From an uncultured Phascolarctobacterium sp. (GTDB taxonomy: Bacteria; Bacillota; Negativicutes; Acidaminococcales; Acidaminococcaceae): a stretch of 41,017 bases of DNA. How positions within the stretch are numbered: the first letter of the stretch is position 1; the number at the start of each line of letters is the position of its first letter. Below are positions 15,918 to 23,036 of this stretch, piece after piece. Both the position numbers and the translations under genes were made by a program. A model generated the notes under the pieces. That model was not told where the DNA came from and did no database searches. It was given only the letters and a program-made list of their open reading frames with translations. The stretch spans positions 1 to 41,017 of the forward strand of contig CAUDEF010000018.1 in NCBI GenBank assembly GCA_958448515.1, in the 5' to 3' direction.

Positions 15918-16601
15918 TCATATTAATTTAACAGGAACTTCCTTAGTAATCTTCATGCTGTCAGACTGTACAGCGCACTCCAAAGCCATAATTTTTACGC
16001 CACTTAAACTGGCTTTCTGCAGTATATCCGCAAAAGCAGCATGCGTTTTTCTGTTAGGAGTAAAATACTTTACCCCCTCCATCTGGATAACAAATATAAC
16101 AGCAGCCTTGTAGCCTTCGCTGATGCTTTCTATCAGTTCCGTAATATGCCTTACGCCTCTTTCTGTAGGAGCATCAGGAAAGGAAACAATACCATTATCC
16201 TCCAAAGTAACACCCTTTACTTCAATAAACATCTTCTCAGTATCAGTTTCCAGATAAAAATCAAAGCGTGAATCTTTGTACTTAGTTTCCGGCTTCAAAA
16301 GCTTTATCTCTCCCCAGGGCTGCTTTTCCTGCAGCCATTCATAAACAGCCTTGTTAGGAGCCTGTGAATCCATATTAATCAGCAAGTCACCTTTTTGTAC
16401 AGCTATCAGAGAATATTTTGTCTTTCTTTTAGGATCATCATTTTTCTGTACATATACCAGCGAGCCTTCTTTCAGCAGCTCTTTGCACCTTCCGGTATTT
16501 TTTACATGACAAACCTCTGCCTGTCCGTTAATATTAACATGCGCAATGAATCGATTAGGACGTTCAATAAAATATCCTGATAATATATCCTTATAAAACA
16601 T
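15918..16601 (-). CDS. sfsA: SfsA-family DNA/RNA nuclease
   Basis: A 227-residue SfsA homologue of normal length. The N-terminal OB-like part carries RPNRFIAHVNI and HVKNTGRCKELL. The PD-(D/E)xK-like nuclease part has DSRFDFYLE followed by FIEVKGVTL, and FPDAPTERGVRHI is a family hallmark. SfsA was named for sugar fermentation stimulation in E. coli and is predicted or reported to bind and cleave nucleic acid. It begins a three-gene run and has its own promoter right after the metQ terminator. No defects are seen. Confidence 0.9.
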   Translation of the reverse strand: MFYKDILSGYFIERPNRFIAHVNINGQAEVCHVKNTGRCKELLKEGSLVYVQKNDDPKRKTKYSLIAVQKGDLLINMDSQAPNKAVYEWLQEKQPWGEIKLLKPETKYKDSRFDFYLETDTEKMFIEVKGVTLEDNGIVSFPDAPTERGVRHITELIESISEGYKAAVIFVIQMEGVKYFTPNRKTHAAFADILQKASLSGVKIMALECAVQSDSMKITKEVPVKLI

Positions 16602-16626
16602 ATTTTCCTCATCTTATTTTGATAAT

Positions 16627-16655
16627 ATTTTATAATATTATATACTCATATGCAA
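16627..16655 (-). promoter_or_regulatory. Promoter of sfsA
   Basis: On the minus strand TTGCAT (16650–16655), 17 bp, TAAAAT (16627–16632). The -35 begins in the T-tract of the metQ terminator. Confidence 0.55.
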
Positions 16656-16684
16656 AAAAAAGCAGGCTTTACAGCCTGCTTTTT
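16653..16684 (-). terminator. Terminator of metQ
   Basis: Stem GCAGGCT/AGCCTGC with a GTAA loop, preceded by A-rich and followed by T8 on the minus strand. Confidence 0.92.
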
Positions 16685-16693
16685 ACATATTTG

Positions 16694-17503
16694 TCAAAAT
16701 GCCGGTACTACTGCACCTTTATAGCTTTCTTCAATAAATTTCTTAACTTCCTCAGATTGTAATGCTTTCATCAGCTTTTGAATTTCGGGACGATTTTCAT
16801 CGCCTTTACGAATAGCAACAATGTTAGCATAAGGAGATTCTTTTGATTCAGTGAACAAAGAATCTTTTACCGGGTTCAGATTAGCTTCCATAGCAAAGTT
16901 GGAGTTAATTACAGACAAATCAGCATCATCCATAGAACGCGGAAGCAATGCAGCTTCAATTTCTACAACCTGCAAGTTTTTAGGATTATCTACAATATCA
17001 TTTGCAGTAGCATTTACACCAACGCCATCTTTCAGTTTTAAAAGATTAGCTTTTTCAAGTAAAGCCAGTGCACGTCCGCCATTGGAAGGATCATTGGGGA
17101 TAGCAATTTTAGCTCCGTCCGGAACATCTTTAATGTCTTTAACTTTTTTGGAGTATACGCCCATAGGTTCAATATGAACTTTGCCTGCGGAAACAAGAGG
17201 AAGTCCACGGTCTTTTACAAAAGAATCCAGATAAGGCTCATGCTGGAAGAAGTTTGCATCAAGTTCCTTATCATTTAAAGAAAGATTTGGTTTTACATAA
17301 TCACTGAATTCAATGATTTCCAGTTTTACACCATCTTTTTCAAGAGAAGGTTTAATTTTGTTCAAAATTTCTGCATGAGGAACAGGTGTAGCACCAACTT
17401 TTAAAACAACATCCTTACTTGCGGACTTTTCATCACCGCCGCAGCCGGCAGCAACTACTGCAATACTGAACAGTGCCAGTAACGCCAAAAATAATTTTTT
17501 CAT
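16694..17503 (-). CDS. metQ: MetQ/NlpA-family methionine-binding lipoprotein
   Basis: A 269-residue substrate-binding lipoprotein of D- or L-methionine ABC importers. The signal peptide (residues 1–20) ends in VVAAGC, so Cys21 would be lipidated by Lgt and anchor the protein to the membrane. The family's LKVGATPVPHAEIL follows at the mature N-terminus, and FFQHEPYLD is also typical. I chose ATG 17503, with AAAGGAG 8 nt upstream. The leader is a SAM-I riboswitch, which fits methionine uptake. The ATPase and permease genes (metN, metI) are not adjacent, so it must work with a transporter encoded elsewhere. Confidence 0.92.
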   Translation of the reverse strand: MKKLFLALLALFSIAVVAAGCGGDEKSASKDVVLKVGATPVPHAEILNKIKPSLEKDGVKLEIIEFSDYVKPNLSLNDKELDANFFQHEPYLDSFVKDRGLPLVSAGKVHIEPMGVYSKKVKDIKDVPDGAKIAIPNDPSNGGRALALLEKANLLKLKDGVGVNATANDIVDNPKNLQVVEIEAALLPRSMDDADLSVINSNFAMEANLNPVKDSLFTESKESPYANIVAIRKGDENRPEIQKLMKALQSEEVKKFIEESYKGAVVPAF

Positions 17504-17550
17504 CTTCAACACTCCTTTTAATAACACAACTCTCTGACTGTCAGGGCAAT

Positions 17551-17575
17551 AAAAAAACTCTTTCCAAGGAAAGAG
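17551..17575 (-). terminator. Expression-platform terminator of the SAM-I riboswitch
   Basis: Stem CTCTTTC/GAAAGAG with a CTTG loop, then T7 on the minus strand, directly after the aptamer. It would form when SAM is bound and stop transcription before metQ. Confidence 0.9.
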
Positions 17576-17588
17576 CGCTCATACTTTC

Positions 17589-17689
17589 CTCTCATCTTCC
17601 AAGATATACTTGCAGGACTTAGCACCATAACAAAAAGTTTGGTTGCCGGACTTCATTGGGCCTGTTCCCTCAGTCACTCTTGATAAGAG
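17589..17689 (-). ncRNA. SAM-I (S-box) riboswitch aptamer
   Basis: The S-box core is plain on the minus strand: P1 CTCTTATC/GATGAGAG, then AGAGTGACTGAGGGA, the conserved GCCCAATGAAGTCCGGCAACC block, GGTGCTAAGTCCTGCA and GGAAGATGAGAGG. It sits between a strong promoter and a terminator 5' of metQ, so high SAM should shut metQ off. Confidence 0.96.
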
Positions 17690-17709
17690 CGTGTTTTTCA
17701 GTTTTGTAT

Positions 17710-17738
17710 AATATACCTTACGGTTATTTTTTTGTCAA
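17710..17738 (-). promoter_or_regulatory. Promoter of the metQ riboswitch transcript
   Basis: On the minus strand TTGACA (17733–17738), 17 bp, TATATT (17710–17715), about 20 bp before the aptamer. Confidence 0.88.
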
Positions 17739-17749
17739 CGATAAATGCA

Positions 17750-17785
17750 AAAAAATAAAGGAACAGCTTTTGCTGCTCCTTTATT
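17750..17785 (-). terminator. Terminator of the malic enzyme–fumarase operon
   Basis: A 14-bp stem AATAAAGGAGCAGC/GCTGTTCCTTTATT (one G·U) with an AAAA loop, then T-rich DNA on the minus strand, just past the fumarase beta stop. Confidence 0.9.
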
Positions 17786-17798
17786 GTATCAATTGTTA

Positions 17799-18365
17799 CT
17801 ATTCTTTGCTGTATTTAGCAATGCCCTCTTTGTAAAAATCATTTCCTTCTGCATCTATGCATACAATAGCAGGAAAATCTTCTACTTCATAACGGCGAAT
17901 TGCTTCCGGACCCAAATCTTCATAGGCAATCATTTCTTCGCCTTTGATGGACTGAGAGATAACAGCTGCCGCACCACCGATAGCTACAAAATACACAGCA
18001 CCATATTTAACGCAGGCATCAATAACTTCCTGATTTCTCAGGCCTTTGCCAATCATACCGCGCATACCCTGTTCAATCAGGGTAGGAGTATATTTATCCA
18101 TACGACCGCTGGTAGTAGGTCCGGCACTGCCTACAACCTCACCAGGTTTAGTAGGAGAAGGACCAACATAGTAAATTACGTTATCTTTCAGATCAAGAGG
18201 AAGCTGTTCTCCCCCTGCCAGTGCTTCAGTCAAACGTTTATGTGCCGCATCACGGGCAGTATAAATAGGACCTGTTATACGCACAACATCGCCTGCATGC
18301 AAATCCTTAACAGCTTCAGCAGTTAAAGGAGTTTTAATATATTTGATTACAGCCTGTTCACTCAT
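17799..18365 (-). CDS. fumB-like: Class I fumarate hydratase, beta subunit
   Basis: A 188-residue protein corresponding to the C-terminal (swivelling) domain of iron–sulfur fumarases and L(+)-tartrate dehydratases. Recognisable parts are LHAGDVVRITGPIYTARDAA near residue 22, the conserved VGSAGPTTSGRMD (about 77–89) and IGKGLRNQEV. With the alpha subunit it forms the oxygen-sensitive [4Fe-4S] enzyme that interconverts malate and fumarate. It follows the alpha gene by 11 bp. Tartrate dehydratase is the alternative, but the malic enzyme next door favours fumarase. Confidence 0.9.
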   Translation of the reverse strand: MSEQAVIKYIKTPLTAEAVKDLHAGDVVRITGPIYTARDAAHKRLTEALAGGEQLPLDLKDNVIYYVGPSPTKPGEVVGSAGPTTSGRMDKYTPTLIEQGMRGMIGKGLRNQEVIDACVKYGAVYFVAIGGAAAVISQSIKGEEMIAYEDLGPEAIRRYEVEDFPAIVCIDAEGNDFYKEGIAKYSKE

Positions 18366-18376
18366 AATAATCCTCC

Positions 18377-19222
18377 TTAAATTTCCGCTTCTGCACGTCT
18401 TGCAGCATGACAGTTAAGGTTAACTGCAACGGGCAAACCGCCAATATGTGTAGGCGCATATTCAATATTTACAGCTACAGCTGTAGTACTGCCGCCAAGG
18501 CCGGATGGACCAACACCTGTTTTATTTACTAATTCCAGAAGTTTTTCTTCCAGTTCAGCATATTGCGGATTTGCATTATGCTCACCAACTTTGCGAGTCA
18601 GAGAATATTTTGCCAGCAGAGCTGCTTTTTCCATATTGCCGCCAATACCAACGCCAACTGTTACAGGAGGACAGGGATTAGGGCCTGCGCTTCTTACAGT
18701 ATCAACAACAAACTTGATAACTCCTTCAACACCGTCAGCAGGCTTCAGCATTTTCATGGCACCCATATTTTCACTGCCGCAGCCTTTTGGGCAAACAGTA
18801 ACTTTTACTTTATCCCCAGGCACAATGCAGGTATGAATAATAGCAGGAGTATTGTCATTTGTATTTTTGCGAACAAACAGAGGATCATCAACAGAAGATT
18901 TACGCAGATAGCCATTTACATAACCATCAGCAACACCGGCATGAATAGCGGTATACAAATCTCCGCCGATAAAATGTACATCCTGACCAATTTCCATAAA
19001 TACTACAGTCAAACCTGTATCCTGACAAATAGGCACTGCTTTCGCTTTAGCCAGCTCTGCATTCTCGATGATAGTACCCAAAATTTCTCTTCCTAAAGGA
19101 GATTCTTCTGTTTCTGCACAACTTTTAAACTTTGCAAGCAGTTCTTCCGGCAGATAATAGCAGGAATCCATGCACAGCTTGCTTACTACCCTGGTAACCT
19201 CACTGACATTTATTTCTCTCAT
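18377..19222 (-). CDS. fumA-like: Class I fumarate hydratase, alpha subunit
   Basis: A 281-residue catalytic subunit of a two-subunit [4Fe-4S] fumarase. Likely cluster ligands are C66 (VPICQDTGLTVV), C184 (GPNPCPPVTVGVGIGG) and C271 (NLNCHAARR). VTVCPKGCGSENMG is a family motif. The enzyme interconverts malate and fumarate in the cytoplasm of anaerobes. The start has TAAGGAG upstream. It lies 11 bp after the malic enzyme gene, so the operon links pyruvate, malate and fumarate, probably feeding fumarate reduction or its reverse. Tartrate dehydratase alpha cannot be fully excluded. Confidence 0.9.
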   Translation of the reverse strand: MREINVSEVTRVVSKLCMDSCYYLPEELLAKFKSCAETEESPLGREILGTIIENAELAKAKAVPICQDTGLTVVFMEIGQDVHFIGGDLYTAIHAGVADGYVNGYLRKSSVDDPLFVRKNTNDNTPAIIHTCIVPGDKVKVTVCPKGCGSENMGAMKMLKPADGVEGVIKFVVDTVRSAGPNPCPPVTVGVGIGGNMEKAALLAKYSLTRKVGEHNANPQYAELEEKLLELVNKTGVGPSGLGGSTTAVAVNIEYAPTHIGGLPVAVNLNCHAARRAEAEI

Positions 19223-19233
19223 AATTATTCTCC

Positions 19234-20460
19234 TTAACGGCCAACGCGTTTCATAGTATTAGCTCTGATTTCTTCAGGATCTACAATCTTACGAGCCAGT
19301 CCTTTTTCAATAGCAACCTTTGCCACAGCAGCAGCAACAGCAGGAGCTACACGAGGATCAAAAGCATCGGGAACAACATAATCTTCACGCAGATCTTTTT
19401 CTTCAATCAGATTAGCAATCGCATAAACAGCAGCTACTTTCATGTCTTCGGTAATAGCTTTTGCACGTACATCAATAGCACCGCGGAATACGCCCGGGAA
19501 TACGCAGACATTGTTAACCTGGTTAGGACTGTCGCTGCGTCCGGTACCGACTACTGCAGCGCCAGCTTCTTTTGCTGCATCATAGGAGGTTTCCGGAACA
19601 GGGTTAGCCAGAGCAAAAACAACAGCTTTATCAGCCATGCTGCTGATAATTTCTTTGGTAAATACATTAGGAGCAGATACACCAATCAAAACATCGGCGC
19701 CTTTAGCTACATCTGCCAAAGTGCCTTTAGCATGTTCTTTATTGGTTACGGTAGCCAAGTAAGACTGAATACGGTCAAGTTTAGCATCAATACCTTCATA
19801 CAAAGCACCAAAACGGTCAACCATGATTACATTTTCAGCACCCATGTTTACTAAAAGACGGCCGATAGCACTGCCGGCAGCACCGCAGCCGTTAACAACA
19901 AATTTTGCTGTTTTCATTTCTTTTTTAACAAAGCGCAATGCGCCCATAACAGCTGCAAGGCAGGCAATTGCTGTACCATGCTGATCATCATGGAATACAG
20001 GAATATCACAAATCTCTTTCAGACGGCATTCAATGTCATAGCATTTAGGAGAAGAAATATCTTCCAGATTGATGCCTGCATAGTTGGGCTGCAGATATTT
20101 TACAGTTTTAATAAATTCTTCTTCGTCTTTTGTATCAAGGCAAACAGGAACAGCGTCCACATCTGCAAAAGTTTTGAAGAGTGCAGCTTTGCCTTCCATA
20201 ACAGGCATAGCAGCTTCAGGGCCGATATCACCAAGACCAAGTACACGGGTACCATCAGTGATTACAGCAACCATATTGCCGCGGCAGGTATATTCAAAAG
20301 ACAAATCTTTATTTTCTTTGATATCTTTACAAGGTTCAGCAACACCTGGTGTATAAGCCAGAGATAAATCATGACGAGTTTCGATGGGCACTTTGCTTAC
20401 TACAGCAATTTTACCATTATTATCCAAATGTAATTTTAAAGCTTCATCACGTAATGTCAT
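19234..20460 (-). CDS. Malic enzyme, short bacterial type (oxidative decarboxylation of malate)
   Basis: A 408-residue malic enzyme without the phosphotransacetylase-like C-terminal extension. The N-terminal catalytic part has LSLAYTPGVAEPC, followed by ITDGTRVLGLGDIGPEAAMPVMEGKA, and metal and substrate residues in IPVFHDDQHGTA. A Rossmann domain starts at FVVNGCGAAGSAIGR. It converts malate to pyruvate and CO2 with NAD or NADP; the cofactor is not decided by sequence reading. It heads the operon with both fumarase subunits. The GGAGG box and promoter are clear. Confidence 0.93.
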   Translation of the reverse strand: MTLRDEALKLHLDNNGKIAVVSKVPIETRHDLSLAYTPGVAEPCKDIKENKDLSFEYTCRGNMVAVITDGTRVLGLGDIGPEAAMPVMEGKAALFKTFADVDAVPVCLDTKDEEEFIKTVKYLQPNYAGINLEDISSPKCYDIECRLKEICDIPVFHDDQHGTAIACLAAVMGALRFVKKEMKTAKFVVNGCGAAGSAIGRLLVNMGAENVIMVDRFGALYEGIDAKLDRIQSYLATVTNKEHAKGTLADVAKGADVLIGVSAPNVFTKEIISSMADKAVVFALANPVPETSYDAAKEAGAAVVGTGRSDSPNQVNNVCVFPGVFRGAIDVRAKAITEDMKVAAVYAIANLIEEKDLREDYVVPDAFDPRVAPAVAAAVAKVAIEKGLARKIVDPEEIRANTMKRVGR

Positions 20461-20500
20461 ACTATATTTCCTCCAAAGTTTTTATTTAGTGTATGCTATT

Positions 20501-20529
20501 ATTGTAAAATATTCTGTAAAATATTGCAA
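20501..20529 (-). promoter_or_regulatory. Promoter of the malic enzyme–fumarase operon
   Basis: On the minus strand TTGCAA (20524–20529), 17 bp, TACAAT (20501–20506). Two direct copies of TGTAAAATATT (20503–20513 and 20515–20525) fill the space between and over the hexamers, suggesting a repressor site. Confidence 0.7.
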
Positions 20530-20596
20530 GTAAAGATACTGTGAATTTTAAAGCATGGAAAAATATTTTATTTATAATTTATCACAAACATCACTT

Positions 20597-21118
20597 TCAC
20601 AAATTATCAAAGCTGAATAAAGACGTTCTTTTATTTTCCTGCAGCGTAATAAATTCTATTTCCGGCTTTTTGCCCTTTTGCAGATTCAAAACAGCAAAGC
20701 AAGGATCAGAGCCGCCTCTTGGCAACGCAGGGCTGCCCGGATTTACAAGCAGTACGTCACCATACCATTTAAACATTGGTATATGAGTGTGACCATAAAT
20801 AACAATGTTAGTTTCCAGTCTTTTTGACCACCAGACAAGCTCACTTACTTCTCCATGACGAAAATACTTATGACCGTGCGTAAGCCAGATATTAAATCCT
20901 TCCAGTTCAAAAATCTCGTCAGGATTGGCAGATTTATCATATAAATCACCATTACCGCTTACCTTAATAACAGGCAGCTTTGCCACCTGCTCAAGAAAAT
21001 TGGCATCTTTGCTGTAATCACCTGTATGCAGCCACATTTCAGCAGGCGGTGCCATTGACACCATTTTGCGTATTATCTGCTGATTACCATGAGTATCGCC
21101 TGTAATAGCAATTTTCAT
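20597..21118 (-). CDS. yfcE: YfcE/MJ0936-type metallophosphodiesterase
   Basis: A 173-residue calcineurin-like phosphoesterase. The metal-binding motifs appear in order: GDTHGN (residues 7–12), HTGDYSKD (31–38), SGNGDL, THGHKYF and GHTHIP. Homologues hydrolyse phosphodiesters with Mn2+; the natural substrate is unknown. Its start overlaps the end of the rdgB gene by 4 nt, so it is translated with it. It closes the hydantoinase–HDAC–rdgB–yfcE run. No clear terminator follows. Confidence 0.9.
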   Translation of the reverse strand: MKIAITGDTHGNQQIIRKMVSMAPPAEMWLHTGDYSKDANFLEQVAKLPVIKVSGNGDLYDKSANPDEIFELEGFNIWLTHGHKYFRHGEVSELVWWSKRLETNIVIYGHTHIPMFKWYGDVLLVNPGSPALPRGGSDPCFAVLNLQKGKKPEIEFITLQENKRTSLFSFDNL

Positions 21119-21708
21119 TTTCTTTTGCTCCAGATTGCAACCAGTTTACGTATTGCCTTACCGCGATGGCTGATTTTATTTTTCTCTTCCATAGTAGCTT
21201 CTGCCATGCCTTTATGCAGCTCTGTAGACCAGAATAACGGGTCGTAGCCAAAGCCGCCTGTCCCCAAAGGCTCATGCAGCAGCATTCCATCACAGCTTCC
21301 ATCTGCTTCATACAACACTTTTCCGTCAGGCTGAACAACAGCAAGAGCACAGCGGAATCTGCAGGTACGCTTTACCTGAAACTTCATATTATGCAGTAAT
21401 AAATTATTATTCTCTTCGTCAGTCGCCTTTTCACCTGCGTAACGCGCACTGCGTACGCCGGGAGCTCCATCAAGAGCCTGTACTTCAAGGCCGGAATCAT
21501 CAGCAATACATGTTAAACCGGTCTTTTTAGCGTAATACGAAGCTTTTATTTTTGCGTTAGCCGCAAAAGTTTTACCGGTTTCTTCCGGTTCTTCAAACTT
21601 TTCAAAATCAGACAGACATTTTATATCAATTGGTAAGTCTTTCATTAACTCCTTAAACTCATTTAATTTTCCCTGATTATGTGTCGCAATTACTAACTCA
21701 GATATCAC
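21115..21708 (-). CDS. rdgB: XTP/dITP diphosphatase (RdgB/HAM1)
   Basis: A 197-residue house-cleaning pyrophosphatase that removes XTP, ITP and dITP. Motifs include VIATHNQGKLNEF at the N-terminus, the catalytic ADDSGLEVQALDGAPGVRSA, GFGYDPLF and SHRGKAIRKL. I chose GTG 21708, preceded by GAGGT and giving the usual family length; the longer frame to 21777 overlaps the HDAC gene by 55 bp. It starts 14 bp after that gene's stop and overlaps yfcE by 4 nt. Confidence 0.92.
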   Translation of the reverse strand: MISELVIATHNQGKLNEFKELMKDLPIDIKCLSDFEKFEEPEETGKTFAANAKIKASYYAKKTGLTCIADDSGLEVQALDGAPGVRSARYAGEKATDEENNNLLLHNMKFQVKRTCRFRCALAVVQPDGKVLYEADGSCDGMLLHEPLGTGGFGYDPLFWSTELHKGMAEATMEEKNKISHRGKAIRKLVAIWSKRK

Positions 21709-21722
21709 TTTATCAACCTCAC

Positions 21723-23036
21723 TTATAACTTTTCTATATTTCCTGTGGCAATATCCTGAATAAAAACATATTTCCAATGTCCGCGCAGCTTTTCCTTCAT
21801 GGCTTCATCATAAGCCTTGCGACGGCAGCTGTCACAGCAGTACCGAGGCAAGCATACTATAAAAGCATTCTGCGCTCCAAATCTTGTTCTGTCAGCACTG
21901 GTCTGGATGGTAAAATATCCGCCGCAGTCACAGTAATGCACTGTTTCCAGCTGGCATTCTCTGATGCCTTCTTCATCGTAATAAATATTTTTGCTGCGCT
22001 GCCACATACTGCCGCATTTTTTAAGCAGCTCACGTGATACTTTCTCTCTGGTAAAATACAGCTCCCCAACCTGATCAATCAGCTGATCAACACGTTTATT
22101 GCAGCGCTCATCCTGCCTGCGCAATACGCCTATATCAGGTTCAACAACCTTGCTGTAATCCATTCCTGCCATAGCCAGAATAATACCCGTATTCACATAA
22201 GGCAACGCACCTTCAATAGAATATCCGCCTTCCAGCACGGCAATATCCGCTTTAAGCCTGTCTGCCAGTTTTGCATAACCCTGGGCAGTAACCGTCATTG
22301 AAGCAAGCGGATCAGAAAAATGATTATCCTGTCCGGCTGAATTTATTATTATCTCCGGCTGAAAATCATCAAGAACAGGAGCAATAAGCCCATCAAACAA
22401 TCTCAGTATGCCTTCATCACCTGTTCCGGGAAGCAGGGGCAAATTAAGATTTGTTCCCCAGGCACCGGGGCTTCCGGCTTCATTGGGAAAGCCTGTACCA
22501 GGATAAAGAGTTCTGCCATCCTGATGAAACGATATGTATAATACATTGGGATCATGATAAAAAATATCCTCTGACCCGTCACCATGATGAACATCAGTAT
22601 CAACAACGGCAATTTTTTTAATATTGTACCGGCTTCTTAAATATTCTACCATTACAGCTTCAATATTAACAGTGCAAAAACCCCTGATACCATGAACAAC
22701 TCTCATTGCATGATGTCCCGGAGGCCTTACCAGAGCAAAAGCGCGTTTTACTTTTTTCTGCATAACTGCATCTGCAGCTTCAAGGCATCCTCCTGCAGAA
22801 ACAAGATGCGCCGGTGTAATTAATTTATCTAAAGAGGGTACACCAACATGCGCCCTTCCCAAATCATTGAGCTGAGCCATCCTCGGTTTAAACTCTCTTA
22901 TTTCTTCGCAGTCAAAAAGGCCTTCTTCCTCCAGCTGATCCCTGGTATAAAGAAGCCGTTCCTGCCTTTCCGGGTGACCCGGGCTTATCATCCAGTCAAA
23001 AGCAGGGAAAAAAATCAGTCCTAAAGTATCTTTCAT
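21723..23036 (-). CDS. Histone-deacetylase-family hydrolase with Cys-rich C-terminal tail
   Basis: A 437-residue zinc-dependent deacetylase-fold protein (acetoin-utilization / acetylpolyamine amidohydrolase type). Active-site features are H108–H109 (RPPGHH), D148 and H150 (DTDVHHGDG), D237 (GQDNHFSDPL) and the catalytic Tyr of LEGGY (Y272). After residue 300, past the usual fold, comes an extra region of about 130 residues with CDCGGYF (369–375) and CCDSC (400–404), looking like a zinc ribbon. Its ATG overlaps the TGA of the hydantoinase-like gene (ATGA), so the two are translationally coupled. The substrate is unknown; an acylated small molecule or protein is possible. Confidence 0.88.
   Translation of the reverse strand: MKDTLGLIFFPAFDWMISPGHPERQERLLYTRDQLEEEGLFDCEEIREFKPRMAQLNDLGRAHVGVPSLDKLITPAHLVSAGGCLEAADAVMQKKVKRAFALVRPPGHHAMRVVHGIRGFCTVNIEAVMVEYLRSRYNIKKIAVVDTDVHHGDGSEDIFYHDPNVLYISFHQDGRTLYPGTGFPNEAGSPGAWGTNLNLPLLPGTGDEGILRLFDGLIAPVLDDFQPEIIINSAGQDNHFSDPLASMTVTAQGYAKLADRLKADIAVLEGGYSIEGALPYVNTGIILAMAGMDYSKVVEPDIGVLRRQDERCNKRVDQLIDQVGELYFTREKVSRELLKKCGSMWQRSKNIYYDEEGIRECQLETVHYCDCGGYFTIQTSADRTRFGAQNAFIVCLPRYCCDSCRRKAYDEAMKEKLRGHWKYVFIQDIATGNIEKL

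Noticed and set aside
17745..18326. A 193-residue plus-strand frame opposite fumarase beta
   Set aside because: It overlaps a terminator and a conserved gene on the other strand.
21709..21777. Longer N-terminus of RdgB
   Set aside because: It would overlap the HDAC gene by 55 bp and adds residues not seen in the family; GTG 21708 has a ribosome binding site.
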